From Streptomyces rochei (lineage in GTDB: Bacteria > Actinomycetota > Actinomycetes > Streptomycetales > Streptomycetaceae): a stretch of DNA of 60,670 bases. The stretch spans positions 1 to 60,670 of the forward strand of contig MUMD01000020.1 in the NCBI GenBank assembly GCA_002155895.1, in the 5' to 3' direction. The stretch's first letter is position 1. Each line of letters starts with the position of its first letter. The position numbers and the translations under genes are program-made. The notes beneath the pieces are model-generated. The model was given only the letters and a program-made list of their open reading frames with translations, was not told where the DNA came from and ran no database searches. Shown piece after piece: positions 43,790-53,600 of this stretch.

Positions 43790-45096
43790 TTGACGAAGCG
43801 GGCCAGCCGCGCCGCTCCCTCGGCGGCCCGGTCGGTGGTCAGATAGCTGCACGAGAGCCGGATCTGCCGGTCGCCCGCGTCGTCCAGGTGGAAGTGGCGC
43901 ATCGGCGTCCAGATGACGCCGTACTTCTCCGCGGAGACGTCCAGCGCGGCCTCGTCCGCCTCGAACGGCACGTCGAGGGTGAGGAAGAAGCCGCCGTCGG
44001 GGTCGTTCCAGCGCACCCCGTCCGTCTCCGGTGAGCCGGGCGGGAGTTCGGCGGCGAGGGTGTCCCGCAGGCACCTCATGGTGGCCTGGTAGTGGCGTGC
44101 GGAGGTCTCGTTGGCCGACCGCAGTCCACCGCCGTTCTGGAGGAGCAGTCCGGCGACGGCGGCCTGGCTCAGGCTGGAGGTGTTGACGGTGACCATGCTC
44201 TTGACCTTGGCCAGCTCCTCGGCGAGCAGTCCCGGCGGCCGGCCGTCCGCGCCCGCCACCGGCTGGTCCGCGACGACGAAGCCGACCCGGGCGCCCGGGA
44301 AGGCGGTCTTCGCGAAGGAGCCCAGGTAGACGACGCGCCGTTCGGTGTCGAGGGACTTGAGGGTGGGGCGGCGCACCGAGCTGAACACGCCGTAGGGGTT
44401 GTCCTCCAGGAGCAGCAGCCCCAGCCGGCCCGCGGCGTCGAGCAGGGCGGTGCGGTCCTCGCGGCGCATGCTGACGCCGGTCGGGTTGGAGCAGTCGGGC
44501 ACCACGTACAGGCACCTGGCGCGCCGGCCGCTCGCCTCGATCTCCCGGACGGTGCGTTCGAGCCCTTCCAGGCTCGGGCCGTTCGGGGTACCGGGCACCG
44601 GTACGACGGGGATGTCCAGCAGGCTCGCGGCGCCGGTGATGCCGACGTAGGCGGGGCTGTCGACGAGGAGCACGTCGTCCGGGCCGGTGAACAGGGCGCG
44701 GAGGGTGAGGAGGACGGCCTCCTGGCAGCCGACCGTCACGACCACGGCGGCGGGGTCGACCGTCATGTCCTCGTCGACTTCGAGCATGCGCGCGACGATG
44801 TCCCTGATCTGGCCGGCGGTCTCGCCGTACTGGTACAGCGCCGTGCGCACGCGTTCCTCGGAGAGGCCGCGCCCGCGCAGGTGGTCGAGGTAGGTCTCGA
44901 TGAACCCGGGGACGCGCGCGACGTCGAAGTCGCCCTCGTACGGCCGTCCCGGGGCGAAGGAGATCGCCTGCGGGTACCGGTGGGTGACCTCGTTGAGGAA
45001 GGTCATCGTGTCGAGCAGCGGAGCGGAGAGGCTGGGGTGCAGGGCGGTCCGCGGCAGGGCCCAGTCGGGATCCGCGCTCGCTCGGGTGGTCGTCAT
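43771..45096 (-). CDS. hpgT: 4-hydroxyphenylglycine aminotransferase
   Basis: This 441-residue fold type I PLP enzyme starts at ATG 45096. Seen: ISFAPGRPYEGDFD near 45, YQYGETAGQIRDIV, TVGCQEAVLLTLRALF, CLYVVPDCSNPTG near 225, LLLEDNPYGVFSS and the PLP-lysine segment YLGSFAKTAFPGARVGFV near 285. HpgT transaminates 4-hydroxyphenylglyoxylate to L-4-hydroxyphenylglycine, using tyrosine as amino donor in the proposed Hpg cycle. Its start overlaps the hmo stop (ATGA). It is the SCO3227 equivalent. Confidence 0.92.
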   Translation of the reverse strand: MTTTRASADPDWALPRTALHPSLSAPLLDTMTFLNEVTHRYPQAISFAPGRPYEGDFDVARVPGFIETYLDHLRGRGLSEERVRTALYQYGETAGQIRDIVARMLEVDEDMTVDPAAVVVTVGCQEAVLLTLRALFTGPDDVLLVDSPAYVGITGAASLLDIPVVPVPGTPNGPSLEGLERTVREIEASGRRARCLYVVPDCSNPTGVSMRREDRTALLDAAGRLGLLLLEDNPYGVFSSVRRPTLKSLDTERRVVYLGSFAKTAFPGARVGFVVADQPVAGADGRPPGLLAEELAKVKSMVTVNTSSLSQAAVAGLLLQNGGGLRSANETSARHYQATMRCLRDTLAAELPPGSPETDGVRWNDPDGGFFLTLDVPFEADEAALDVSAEKYGVIWTPMRHFHLDDAGDRQIRLSCSYLTTDRAAEGAARLARFVKARAGA

Positions 45097-46289
45097 CCGT
45101 GGCTCCTGTCTGTGTGCGGCGCCGTGCGGGGCACGGTGGTCGGGCCCGGGGGCGGTGAGCCCGGCTGTGGCGGGCCCGGCTGTGGCGGAGACAGCGTGTC
45201 CGGGCCGATGGTGCCGGTGGTGGCGTGGCCCGTGAGGACCATGGTGTCGGCGAACTCCGCGGTCAGCAGGGCGAGCATCCGGCGTACGCCCGGGCCGCCG
45301 CCGGCCGCGAGCGCGTACAGTGCCGGCCGCCCGACGAGGACGGCGCGGGCGCCGAGGGCCAGCGCGGCGAGGATGTCGGCGCCGGTGCGGACGCCGCCGT
45401 CGAGGAGGACCGGGACGCGTCCGCGCACGGCGGCCACCACCTCGGGCAGCGCCTCCAGCGTGGCCGGTACGCCGTCGAGTTGACGGCCCCCGTGGTTGGA
45501 GACGACGACGCCCGCGACGCCCGCCCGCACCGCTGCCTCGGCGTCCGAGGCCGTCAGGACGCCCTTGGCCAGCACCGGGAGCCCGCTCACCGCATGCAGC
45601 CGGGCCACGAAGGACCAATCCAGGCCGCGGTCGAAGGCCAGCCTGCTGTGCGCTCCCGGGGTGGCGCTGCCGGCCGCCGCCGAACCGGCCAGGTTGGCCG
45701 GGGCGATGTGGGCGGGGACCACGAACCCGTTGCGCAGGTCGCGCAGCCGACGGCCGGTGAACGGGGTGTCGACGGTGAGCACCAGCGCCTGGTAGCCGCT
45801 GTCGCGCGCCCGGCGGGCCAGGTCCAGGGTGGTGCCGTGGTCGCGGAAGCAGTACAGCTGGAGCCACAGAGGTGCGCTCGCGGCGTGCGCCACCTCTTCG
45901 AGGGTCCGGCTCGCGAAGGTGCTCACGACGAGCGGGAGACCGAGGGCGCCCGCGGCGGCGGCGGTGGCCGGTTCACCGTCGGGGTGGGCGAGTTCGTGGT
46001 AGGCCACCGGCGCGATGCCCACCGGCGCCGCCCACCGGGCGCCCAGCAGTTCCACGGAGGTGTCCGGCTCGTCGACGCCGGGCAGCGCCCGGGGCCGCAG
46101 CCGCACGGCGTCGAAGACGGCCTCGTTGGCGGCGAGGGTCCGCTCCCGTCCGGCACCTCCGGCGATGAAGTCCCACACCTCGGGGGGCAGTCGTCGGCGC
46201 GCGAGCCGGGCGAAGTCGTCGAGCGTGAGCGGCTCCGGATCCGGCTCCCCGAAGGCGGCGCCGGCGGGCCCACGGGTGGCGGACGTCAT
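45093..46289 (-). CDS. hmo: 4-hydroxymandelate oxidase (FMN alpha-hydroxy-acid oxidase family)
   Basis: This 398-residue TIM-barrel flavoprotein starts at ATG 46289. Motifs: PEVWDFIAGGAGRERTLAAN near 35, PVGIAPVAYHELAHPDGE, LWLQLYCFRD, LTVDTPFTGRRLRDLRNGF, PVLAKGVLTASDAEAAV, the catalytic His in GVVVSNHGGRQLDG near 290, and PVLLDGGVRTGADIL. It oxidises 4-hydroxymandelate to 4-hydroxyphenylglyoxylate. The last 40 residues are a Pro/Gly/Thr-rich tail (PPQPGPPQPGSPPPGP) not usual for the family. It overlaps hmaS upstream and hpgT downstream. Confidence 0.92.
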   Translation of the reverse strand: MTSATRGPAGAAFGEPDPEPLTLDDFARLARRRLPPEVWDFIAGGAGRERTLAANEAVFDAVRLRPRALPGVDEPDTSVELLGARWAAPVGIAPVAYHELAHPDGEPATAAAAGALGLPLVVSTFASRTLEEVAHAASAPLWLQLYCFRDHGTTLDLARRARDSGYQALVLTVDTPFTGRRLRDLRNGFVVPAHIAPANLAGSAAAGSATPGAHSRLAFDRGLDWSFVARLHAVSGLPVLAKGVLTASDAEAAVRAGVAGVVVSNHGGRQLDGVPATLEALPEVVAAVRGRVPVLLDGGVRTGADILAALALGARAVLVGRPALYALAAGGGPGVRRMLALLTAEFADTMVLTGHATTGTIGPDTLSPPQPGPPQPGSPPPGPTTVPRTAPHTDRSHG

Positions 46290-47359
46290 CGACCGGCCAC
46301 TTCCCGCTCCCTCTCGACGGCCTCGTAGAGCGCCTTGATGTTGGAACTGCCGAAGCCGCGGGCCCCGTTGCGCTGGATGTACTCGTAGAAGAGCGTGCCG
46401 CGCGGGTAGGGCGAGCGGGTGAAGATCTGCAGCAGGTAACCCCACTCGTCGCGGTCCGCGAGGACGTTGGTCTCGCGCAGGTCGCTGATGGCGTCGGCCA
46501 TGGCGCCGACCCGCTCGGTGAGCAGGTCGTAGTAGGCGCCCGGGGTGCGCAGGAAGGCGACGCCGCGGTTGCCGAGCGAGCGGACGGAGTCGACGATGTC
46601 GTCCACCAGGAAGGCCAGGTGCTGGACGCCCGGACCGTCGTGGGCGGCCAGGAACTGGTTGATCTGCCCCGGCAGTCGGGTGTCGTCCGGCTCGATGAGC
46701 GTGAAGGTGATGCCGCCGTCGGCGTTGCGCACGACGATCGAGTCCATCGCCTGCTCGCCCACCTCGATGTACTCGGAGGAGTAGTAGGGCATGTCGAAGG
46801 CCGCCTCGTAGAACTCGGCGGTGCTCCGCAGCGTGCCGGCCTCCAGGCAGACGGCGACGTGGTCGAGGAAGGGCCGGGGGCCCGCGTGGTCCGTGGCGGC
46901 CGGGAGCAGGGCCCAGTCGCGGTCGGGCGGCAGCGGTGCCGCGCCGTCCCCGGTGGTGGCGACCAGCGTGTGCCGGATCTCCCCGAAGCCGGAGACGGTG
47001 GCGAACCACGCGTCCTGGCCGGTCCGCCGCGAGGGGGTCGGCGTCTGCACCGCCCGGGCGCCGGCGACGACCGCGCGGTCGAAGCAGGAACGTACGTCGT
47101 CGCAGGTGAAGGCCAGGTCCGCGATGGAGTCACCGTGCCGCTCCACGTACCGGGCGACATCGGTGTCCGGCCGCAGCGCCTGGGTGACCACGAGGGTGAC
47201 CTCACCGCTGCGCAGCACGGTGGACCGGCGGTCGTGCGTGCCGGTGGCGGGCCCCGCCACGGCCAGGGGGACGAAGCCGAGGCTGTCGACGAGGAAGCCG
47301 GCGGCGTCCCGGTCGTCCGCGACGTACAGCTCGGCGTACGCAATGGCACTGGGCGGCAT
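46286..47359 (-). CDS. hmaS: 4-hydroxymandelate synthase
   Basis: This 357-residue non-haem iron dioxygenase starts at ATG 47359 with GGAG upstream. It is HPPD-like, with iron ligands H167 (FLDHVAV), H247 (VQHLAF) and E326 (FYEYIQR). HmaS converts 4-hydroxyphenylpyruvate to (S)-4-hydroxymandelate by benzylic hydroxylation, the committed step to hydroxyphenylglycine. HPPD would look similar, but the hmo-hpgT operon settles the assignment. It is divergent from cdaPS1; the shared 312-bp gap carries SARP-like repeats. Confidence 0.93.
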   Translation of the reverse strand: MPPSAIAYAELYVADDRDAAGFLVDSLGFVPLAVAGPATGTHDRRSTVLRSGEVTLVVTQALRPDTDVARYVERHGDSIADLAFTCDDVRSCFDRAVVAGARAVQTPTPSRRTGQDAWFATVSGFGEIRHTLVATTGDGAAPLPPDRDWALLPAATDHAGPRPFLDHVAVCLEAGTLRSTAEFYEAAFDMPYYSSEYIEVGEQAMDSIVVRNADGGITFTLIEPDDTRLPGQINQFLAAHDGPGVQHLAFLVDDIVDSVRSLGNRGVAFLRTPGAYYDLLTERVGAMADAISDLRETNVLADRDEWGYLLQIFTRSPYPRGTLFYEYIQRNGARGFGSSNIKALYEAVEREREVAGR

Positions 47360-47473
47360 GCGGATCTCCAATGAATGAAGGGGAGAATTACGGTAGCGCC
47401 CGCGGGAAAGAGGGGCGGCGCATTTTCGGGGCAGCAATGAGAAATGCGCGTGACTACACTCTACAAATCACCC

Positions 47474-47536
47474 GTATAACCTCGCTATCGGCTGGTTATC
47501 AACCTTCCTACCTGCGGTTATCCACTTGGATAACGA
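47474..47536 (+). promoter_or_regulatory. SARP-type repeats and -10 in the hmaS/cdaPS1 divergent promoter
   Basis: Two identical heptamers GGTTATC at 47494-47500 and 47516-47522 are exactly 22 bp apart. Eight bases later comes TAACGA (47531-47536), which can act as -10. This is the spacing known for SARP-activated promoters. Inverted copies GTATAACC (47474-47481) and GATAACG (47530-47536) flank them and could serve hmaS on the other strand. CdaR is the obvious candidate regulator. Confidence 0.6.
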
Positions 47537-47671
47537 TATTGACCATCTCGTCGCGGCCTTGCTAGCGTCCCAGTTCGCCCTTAGTCGAATGCCATCCGGG
47601 CTGCACCGTATTTGTTTTACCGCGCGCCACTGCGAGGCCGGGGGTTCCGGCAGAGGATTGTGAGGAGACAG

Positions 47672-50600
47672 GTGTCTGAGAAGTCTTCGGTCCGGCACGG
47701 TCTGACCAGCGCGCAGCACGAGGTGTGGCTCGCGCAGCAGCTGGATCCGCGCGGCACGCACTACAAGACGGGATCCTGCCTGGAGATCGACGGGCCGCTG
47801 GACCACGCGCTGCTGAGCACGGCCCTGCGGCACACCGTGTCCGAGACGGAGACGCTCTGCTCCCGCTTCCTCACCGACGAGGACGGCCACCCGTACCGCG
47901 CGTACTGCCCGCCCGCGCCGGAGGGTTCGGACGCCGTCGAGGGCCCGGACCACGTGCCGTACACGCCCGTGCTGCTGCACCACATCGACCTCTCGGACCA
48001 CGCGGACCCCGAGGGCGAGGCCCAGCGGTGGATGGAGCGGGACCGTGCGACGCCGGTGTCCCTGGACCGGCCCGGCCTCAGCAGCCACGCGCTGTTCACG
48101 CTGGGCGGCGGCCGGCACGTGTACTACCTGGGCGTCCACCACATCGTGATCGACGGCACCAGCATGGCGCTGTTCTACGAGCGGCTGGCCGAGGTGTACC
48201 GGGCGCTGCGGGACGGGCACGAGGTCCCCGCCCACTCCTTCGGGGACACGGACCGGATGGTCGCCGGTGAGGAGGTCTATCGCGGCTCGGCGCGGCACGA
48301 GCGGGACCGGGCGTACTGGACCGGCCTGTTCGCCGACCGCCCCGAGCCGGTCTCGCTCACCGGCCGGGTCGGCGCCCGGGCGCTGGCGCCGACCGTGCGG
48401 AGCCTGACCCTCGGCCCGGAGCGCACGGGCGTGCTCGGCCGGGCCGCCGAGGCGACCGGCGCGCACTGGGCGCGCGTGGTGATCGCCGGCGTGGGCGCCT
48501 TCGTGCACCGGATGACGGGCGCCCGGGACATCGTGGTGTCCGTGCCGGTCACCGGCCGCTACGGCGCCAACGCCCGGACGACGCCCGGCATGGTCTCCAA
48601 CCGGCTGCCGCTGCGGCTGGCCGTGGACCCCGGCGACAGCTTCGCGCGGGTGGTCGAGAACGTGTCCGGGGCGATGAGCGGCCTGATGGCGCACAGCCGC
48701 TACCGCGGCGAGGACCTCGACCGGGAGCTGGGCGGCTCGGGGGTGTCGGGACCCTCCGTCAACGTCATGCCGTACATCAGGCCGGTGGACTTCGGCGGTC
48801 CGGTCGGCCTGATGCGCAGCATCAGTTCGGGTCCGACGACCGACCTGACCATCGTGCTGTCCGGCACCCCCGAGACCGGCCTCCGCGTCGACTTCGAGGG
48901 CAACCCGCAGGTGTACGGCGTCCAGGACCTGGACTCGTTGCAGGAACGCTTCGTCCGGTTCCTGGCCGACCTGGCGGCGGACCCCGCGGCCAGGGTCGAC
49001 GACGTCGCGCTGCTCACGCCCGACGAGCGGGACCTCGTCCTCGACGGGTGGAACGACACCGCGCGCGAGGTGCCCGCCGCGACCCTGCCCGAACTGCTCG
49101 CCGCGCGGGCCGCGCGCACCCCGGAGCACGAGGCCGTCGTCTACGAGGGCACCTCCCTGACGTACGCCGAACTCGACGCACGCGCCGAGCGGCTGGCCCG
49201 TGCGCTGACCGCCCGGGGCGCGGGCCCGGAGCGTTTCGTCGCGGTCGCCGTGCCCCGGTCGACCGAGCTGGTCGTGGCGCTCCTCGCGGTGCTCAGGTCG
49301 GGCGCGGCGTACGTGCCCGTCGACCCCGGCTATCCGGCCGACCGCATCGCGCACATCCTGCGGGACGCGGGCGCGATGCTCGTCCTGACCACGCGGGACG
49401 CCGAGGAGCGGCTGCCGCAGGACGGCACGCCCCGGCTGCTCCTCGACGACCCGGCCGCCGTCCCGGAAACGACCGCGACCGCACCCGCGACCGCGCCCGG
49501 CCCCGACCACCCGGCCTACGTCATCTACACCTCCGGGTCCACCGGGCGCCCCAAGGGCGTGGTCGTCTCCCACCGGGCGATCGTCAACCGCCTGGCCTGG
49601 ATGCAGGACACCTACGGCCTGGAACCGTCCGACCGGGTGCTGCAGAAGACACCCTCCGGCTTCGACGTGTCCGTGTGGGAGTTCTTCTGGCCCCTCGTCC
49701 AGGGCGCCACGCTGGTCGTGGCCCGGCCCGAGGGCCACCTGGACCCGGCCTACCTGGCCGACACCGTCCGACGCGCGGGCGTGACCACCCTGCACTTCGT
49801 GCCGTCGATGCTCGACGTGTTCCTGCGGGAGCCGTCCGCGGCCTCGCTGAGCGGACTGCGCCGGGTGTTCTGCAGCGGCGAGGCCCTCTCGGCGGAGCTG
49901 CGCGCCCGCTTCCGCTCCGTGTCGGACGTACCGCTGCACAACCTGTACGGGCCCACCGAGGCCGCCGTCGACGTGACGTACTGGCCGTGCGCCGAGGACA
50001 CCGGCGACGGTCCGGTGCCGATCGGGCGCCCGGTGTGGAACACCCGGATGTACGTGCTCGACGCCGCGCTGCGCCCGGTCCCGGCCGGCGTGCCCGGCGA
50101 GCTGTACATCGCCGGCGTGCAGCTCGCCCGCGGCTACCTGGGCCGCCCCGGCCTCAGCGCCGAACGCTTCACCGCCGACCCGCACGGAGTTCCCGGCAGC
50201 CGGATGTACCGCACCGGCGACCTCGCGCGCTGGAACCACGACGGCAGCCTCGACTACCTCGGCCGCGCCGACCACCAGGTGAAGGTGCGCGGCTTCCGGA
50301 TCGAACTCGGCGAGATCGAGGCGGCGCTGGTACGGCAGCCGGAGGTCGACCAGGCCGCCGTCGTGCTGCGCGAGGACCGGCCCGGCGACCAGCGTCTCGT
50401 CGCCTACACCGTTCCCGCGCCCGGCTCGGAGGCGGACGCCGCCCCGCTCACCGCGCGCCTGCGCGAGCTGCTGCCCGGCTACATGGTGCCCGCCGCCTTC
50501 GTCACCCTGCCCCGGCTGCCGGTCACCCCCAACGGCAAGCTCGACCGCCGGGCCCTGCCCGCACCCGCGCGCACCGAGCGGTCCGCCGGACGGGCCCCGC

Positions 50601-53600
50601 GCACGCCGCACGAGGAGCTGCTGCGCACGCTGTTCGCCGAGGTGCTGGGCGTCGACGAGGTCGGCGTGGACGACAACTTCTTCGAACTGGGCGGCCACTC
50701 GCTGCTCGCCACCCGGCTGATCAGCCGCATCCGCTCCACCGCCGGCGCGGAGGTGCCGATCCAGCGGGTCTTCGAGTCGCCCAGCGTGGCGGAGCTGGCC
50801 CCGGCGCTGGAGGAGACCGGGCGGACCCGCGCGGCGGTCACCGCCCGGCCGCGCCCCGAGCGGCTGCCGCTGTCCTTCGCGCAGCGGCGCCTGTGGTTCA
50901 TCCACCAGTACGAGGGGCCCTCGCCGCTGTACAACATCCCGGCGGCGCTGCGGCTTTCCGGCCGGGTGGACGAAGCCGCGCTCTCGGACGCCCTCGCGGA
51001 CGTGGTGGCCCGGCACGAGAGCCTGCGCACGGTCTTCGCCGAGGACGCGCACGGCCCCCACCAGGTGATCCTGGCCCCCGAACAGGTCCCGTCCCGTCTG
51101 GAGACGCTGGACAGCGCCCCGGAGCGGCTGGCCGACGACCTCGCGCGCACCGCGCGGCACTGCTTCGACCTCACGCGGGACGTGCCGCTGCGGGCCACGC
51201 TGCTGCGGGTGGCGCCCGAGGAGCACGTCCTGCTGCTCGTCCTGCACCACATCGCGGGCGACGGCTGGTCGCTGGCGCCCCTCGCCCGTGACCTCGGCAC
51301 CGCCTACGCGGCCCGGTCGGCCGGCCGGGCCCCCGACTGGGCGCCGCTGCCGGTGCAGTACGCCGACTACACGCTCTGGCAGCGCGAACTGCTCGGCACG
51401 GGCGACGACGAGACGGGGAGCGAGGCCGGGGGTGAGGGCGGCGGCGAGGGCGCCCGGCAGCTCGCGCACTGGCGCGCGGCGCTCGCCGGACTGCCGGAGC
51501 GGCTGGAGCTGCCCACCGACCGGCCGCGCCCCGTGCGCCGCGACAACTCCGGCGCCCGCCTCGACGTGACGGTGCCCGCCGGCCTGCACCGCTCGCTCGC
51601 CGCGCTGGCCGGCGAGACCCGGACCAGCGTCTTCATGGTGCTCCAGGCCGCGCTCGCGGGGCTGCTGACGCGGCTCGGCGCCGGCACGGACGTACCGATC
51701 GGCTCGACCATCGCGGGCCGCACCGACGCGGCGGTGGAGAACCTGGTCGGCTTCTTCGTCAACACGCTCGTGCTGCGCACCGACACCGGCGGCGACCCCA
51801 CCTTCCGCGAACTGCTCGGCCGCGTCCGCGAGCGCGACCTGGCCGCCTACGCCCACCAGGACGTGCCCTTCGAGCGACTCGTGGAGGCGGTCAACCCGGA
51901 CCGGGCCACCTCCCACCACCCGCTGTTCCAGGTGATGCTGACCTTCGACACCAGCCGGCAGGACGCCTTGGGCGAGCTCGGCCGGCTGCCCGGGATCAGC
52001 ACGTCGCTGCTGCCGGTGCACACCGGACTGTCCCGGTTCGACCTCGTGTTCGCCTTCGACGAGCGGCGCGACGCGGAGGGCGGGCACGCCGGGCTGGACC
52101 TCGCGGTGGAGTTCAGCACCGAACTGTTCGACACCGCGACCGTCCGCACCCTCACCGAGCGGCTGCTGCGGCTGCTCACGGAGGTCGCCGCCGACCCCGG
52201 CGCACGGCTCGGCGACGTCGACGTGCTCCTCCCCGGCGAACACCACGACCTGCTGGTGGCGGCCAACCGGCCGGACGGCGCCCCCCTTTCCCCCGCACCC
52301 GTCACCGCCACGCTGCCCGAGCTGTTCGAGCGGCAGGCCGCCCGGCACCCGGGCCGCACCGCGCTGACCTTCGAAGGCACCTCGCTCTCCTACGCCGACC
52401 TCAACGCCCGGGCCAACCGCCTGGCCCGGCTGCTGACGGCGCGCGGCATCGGCCCCGACGCGCTGGTCGCCCTCGCCCTGCCCCGCTCGGCCGAGCTGGT
52501 CGTGGCGCTGCTCGCGGTGGTCAAGTCGGGCGCCGCCTACGTCCCGCTGGACCCCGGCTACCCGGCCGACCGGCTCGCCCACGCGCTGTCCGACTCCGCC
52601 CCCGCCGCCCTGCTCACCGACCGCGCCACCGCCGACCGCCTGCCCGCCCACGAGGTGCCCCTCGTCGTCCTCGGCGACGACCCGGCGCACCCGGACGGCG
52701 ACGCGACGCGGGCGTACCCCGCCACCGACCTCGCGCAGAGCGAGCGGATCAGGCCCCTCGACCCGAGGGACACCGCCTACGTCATCTACACCTCCGGCTC
52801 GACCGGCCGCCCCAAGGGTGTGGCCGTGCCGCACCGCAACGTCGTGCGGCTCTTCTCCGCCACCGAGCAGTGGTTCGGCTTCGACGAGCACGATGTGTGG
52901 ACGCTGTTCCACTCGTACGCCTTCGACTTCTCGGTGTGGGAGCTGTGGGGTCCGCTGCTGCACGGCGGCCGGCTCGTCGTCGTCCCGCACGACGTCAGCC
53001 GGGACCCCGCCGCCTTCCTGTCCCTGCTCGCCCGCGAGCGGGTCACCGTCCTCAACCAGACGCCGTCCGCGTTCCACCAACTGGCCGCCGCGGACCGGGA
53101 GAGCCGCGACGAACTCGCCCTGCGCACGGTGGTGTTCGGCGGTGAGGCCCTGGACCTGTCCCGGCTGGCCGACTGGTACGAACGGCACGCCGAGGACGCG
53201 CCGGCCCTGGTCAACATGTACGGCATCACCGAGACCACCGTGCACGTCTCGCACATCGCCCTGGACCGGGCCACGGCCGCGGCCGCGTCGGCGAGCACGA
53301 TCGGCGTCAACATCCCCGACCTGCGCGTCTACGTCCTCGACGACCGGCTGCGCCCCACCGCGCCCGGCGTCACCGGCGAGATGTACGTGGCCGGCGCGGG
53401 ACTGGCCCGCGGCTACCTGGGCCGCCCGGCGCTCACCGCGGACCGCTTCCCCGCCGACCCGTACGCCGCCCTGTTCGGCGAGCACGGCACCCGCATGTAC
53501 CGCACCGGCGACCTGGCCCGGCGCCGCACCGACGGCGGCCTGGACTACCTGGGCCGCGCCGACCAGCAGGTGAAGATCCGCGGCTTCCGCATCGAGCCCG

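Noticed and set aside
41240..44515. A 1091-codon minus-strand open frame across absA1, absA2 and hpgT
   Set aside because: It overlaps three well-supported genes in the wrong frame or strand and shows no family motifs.
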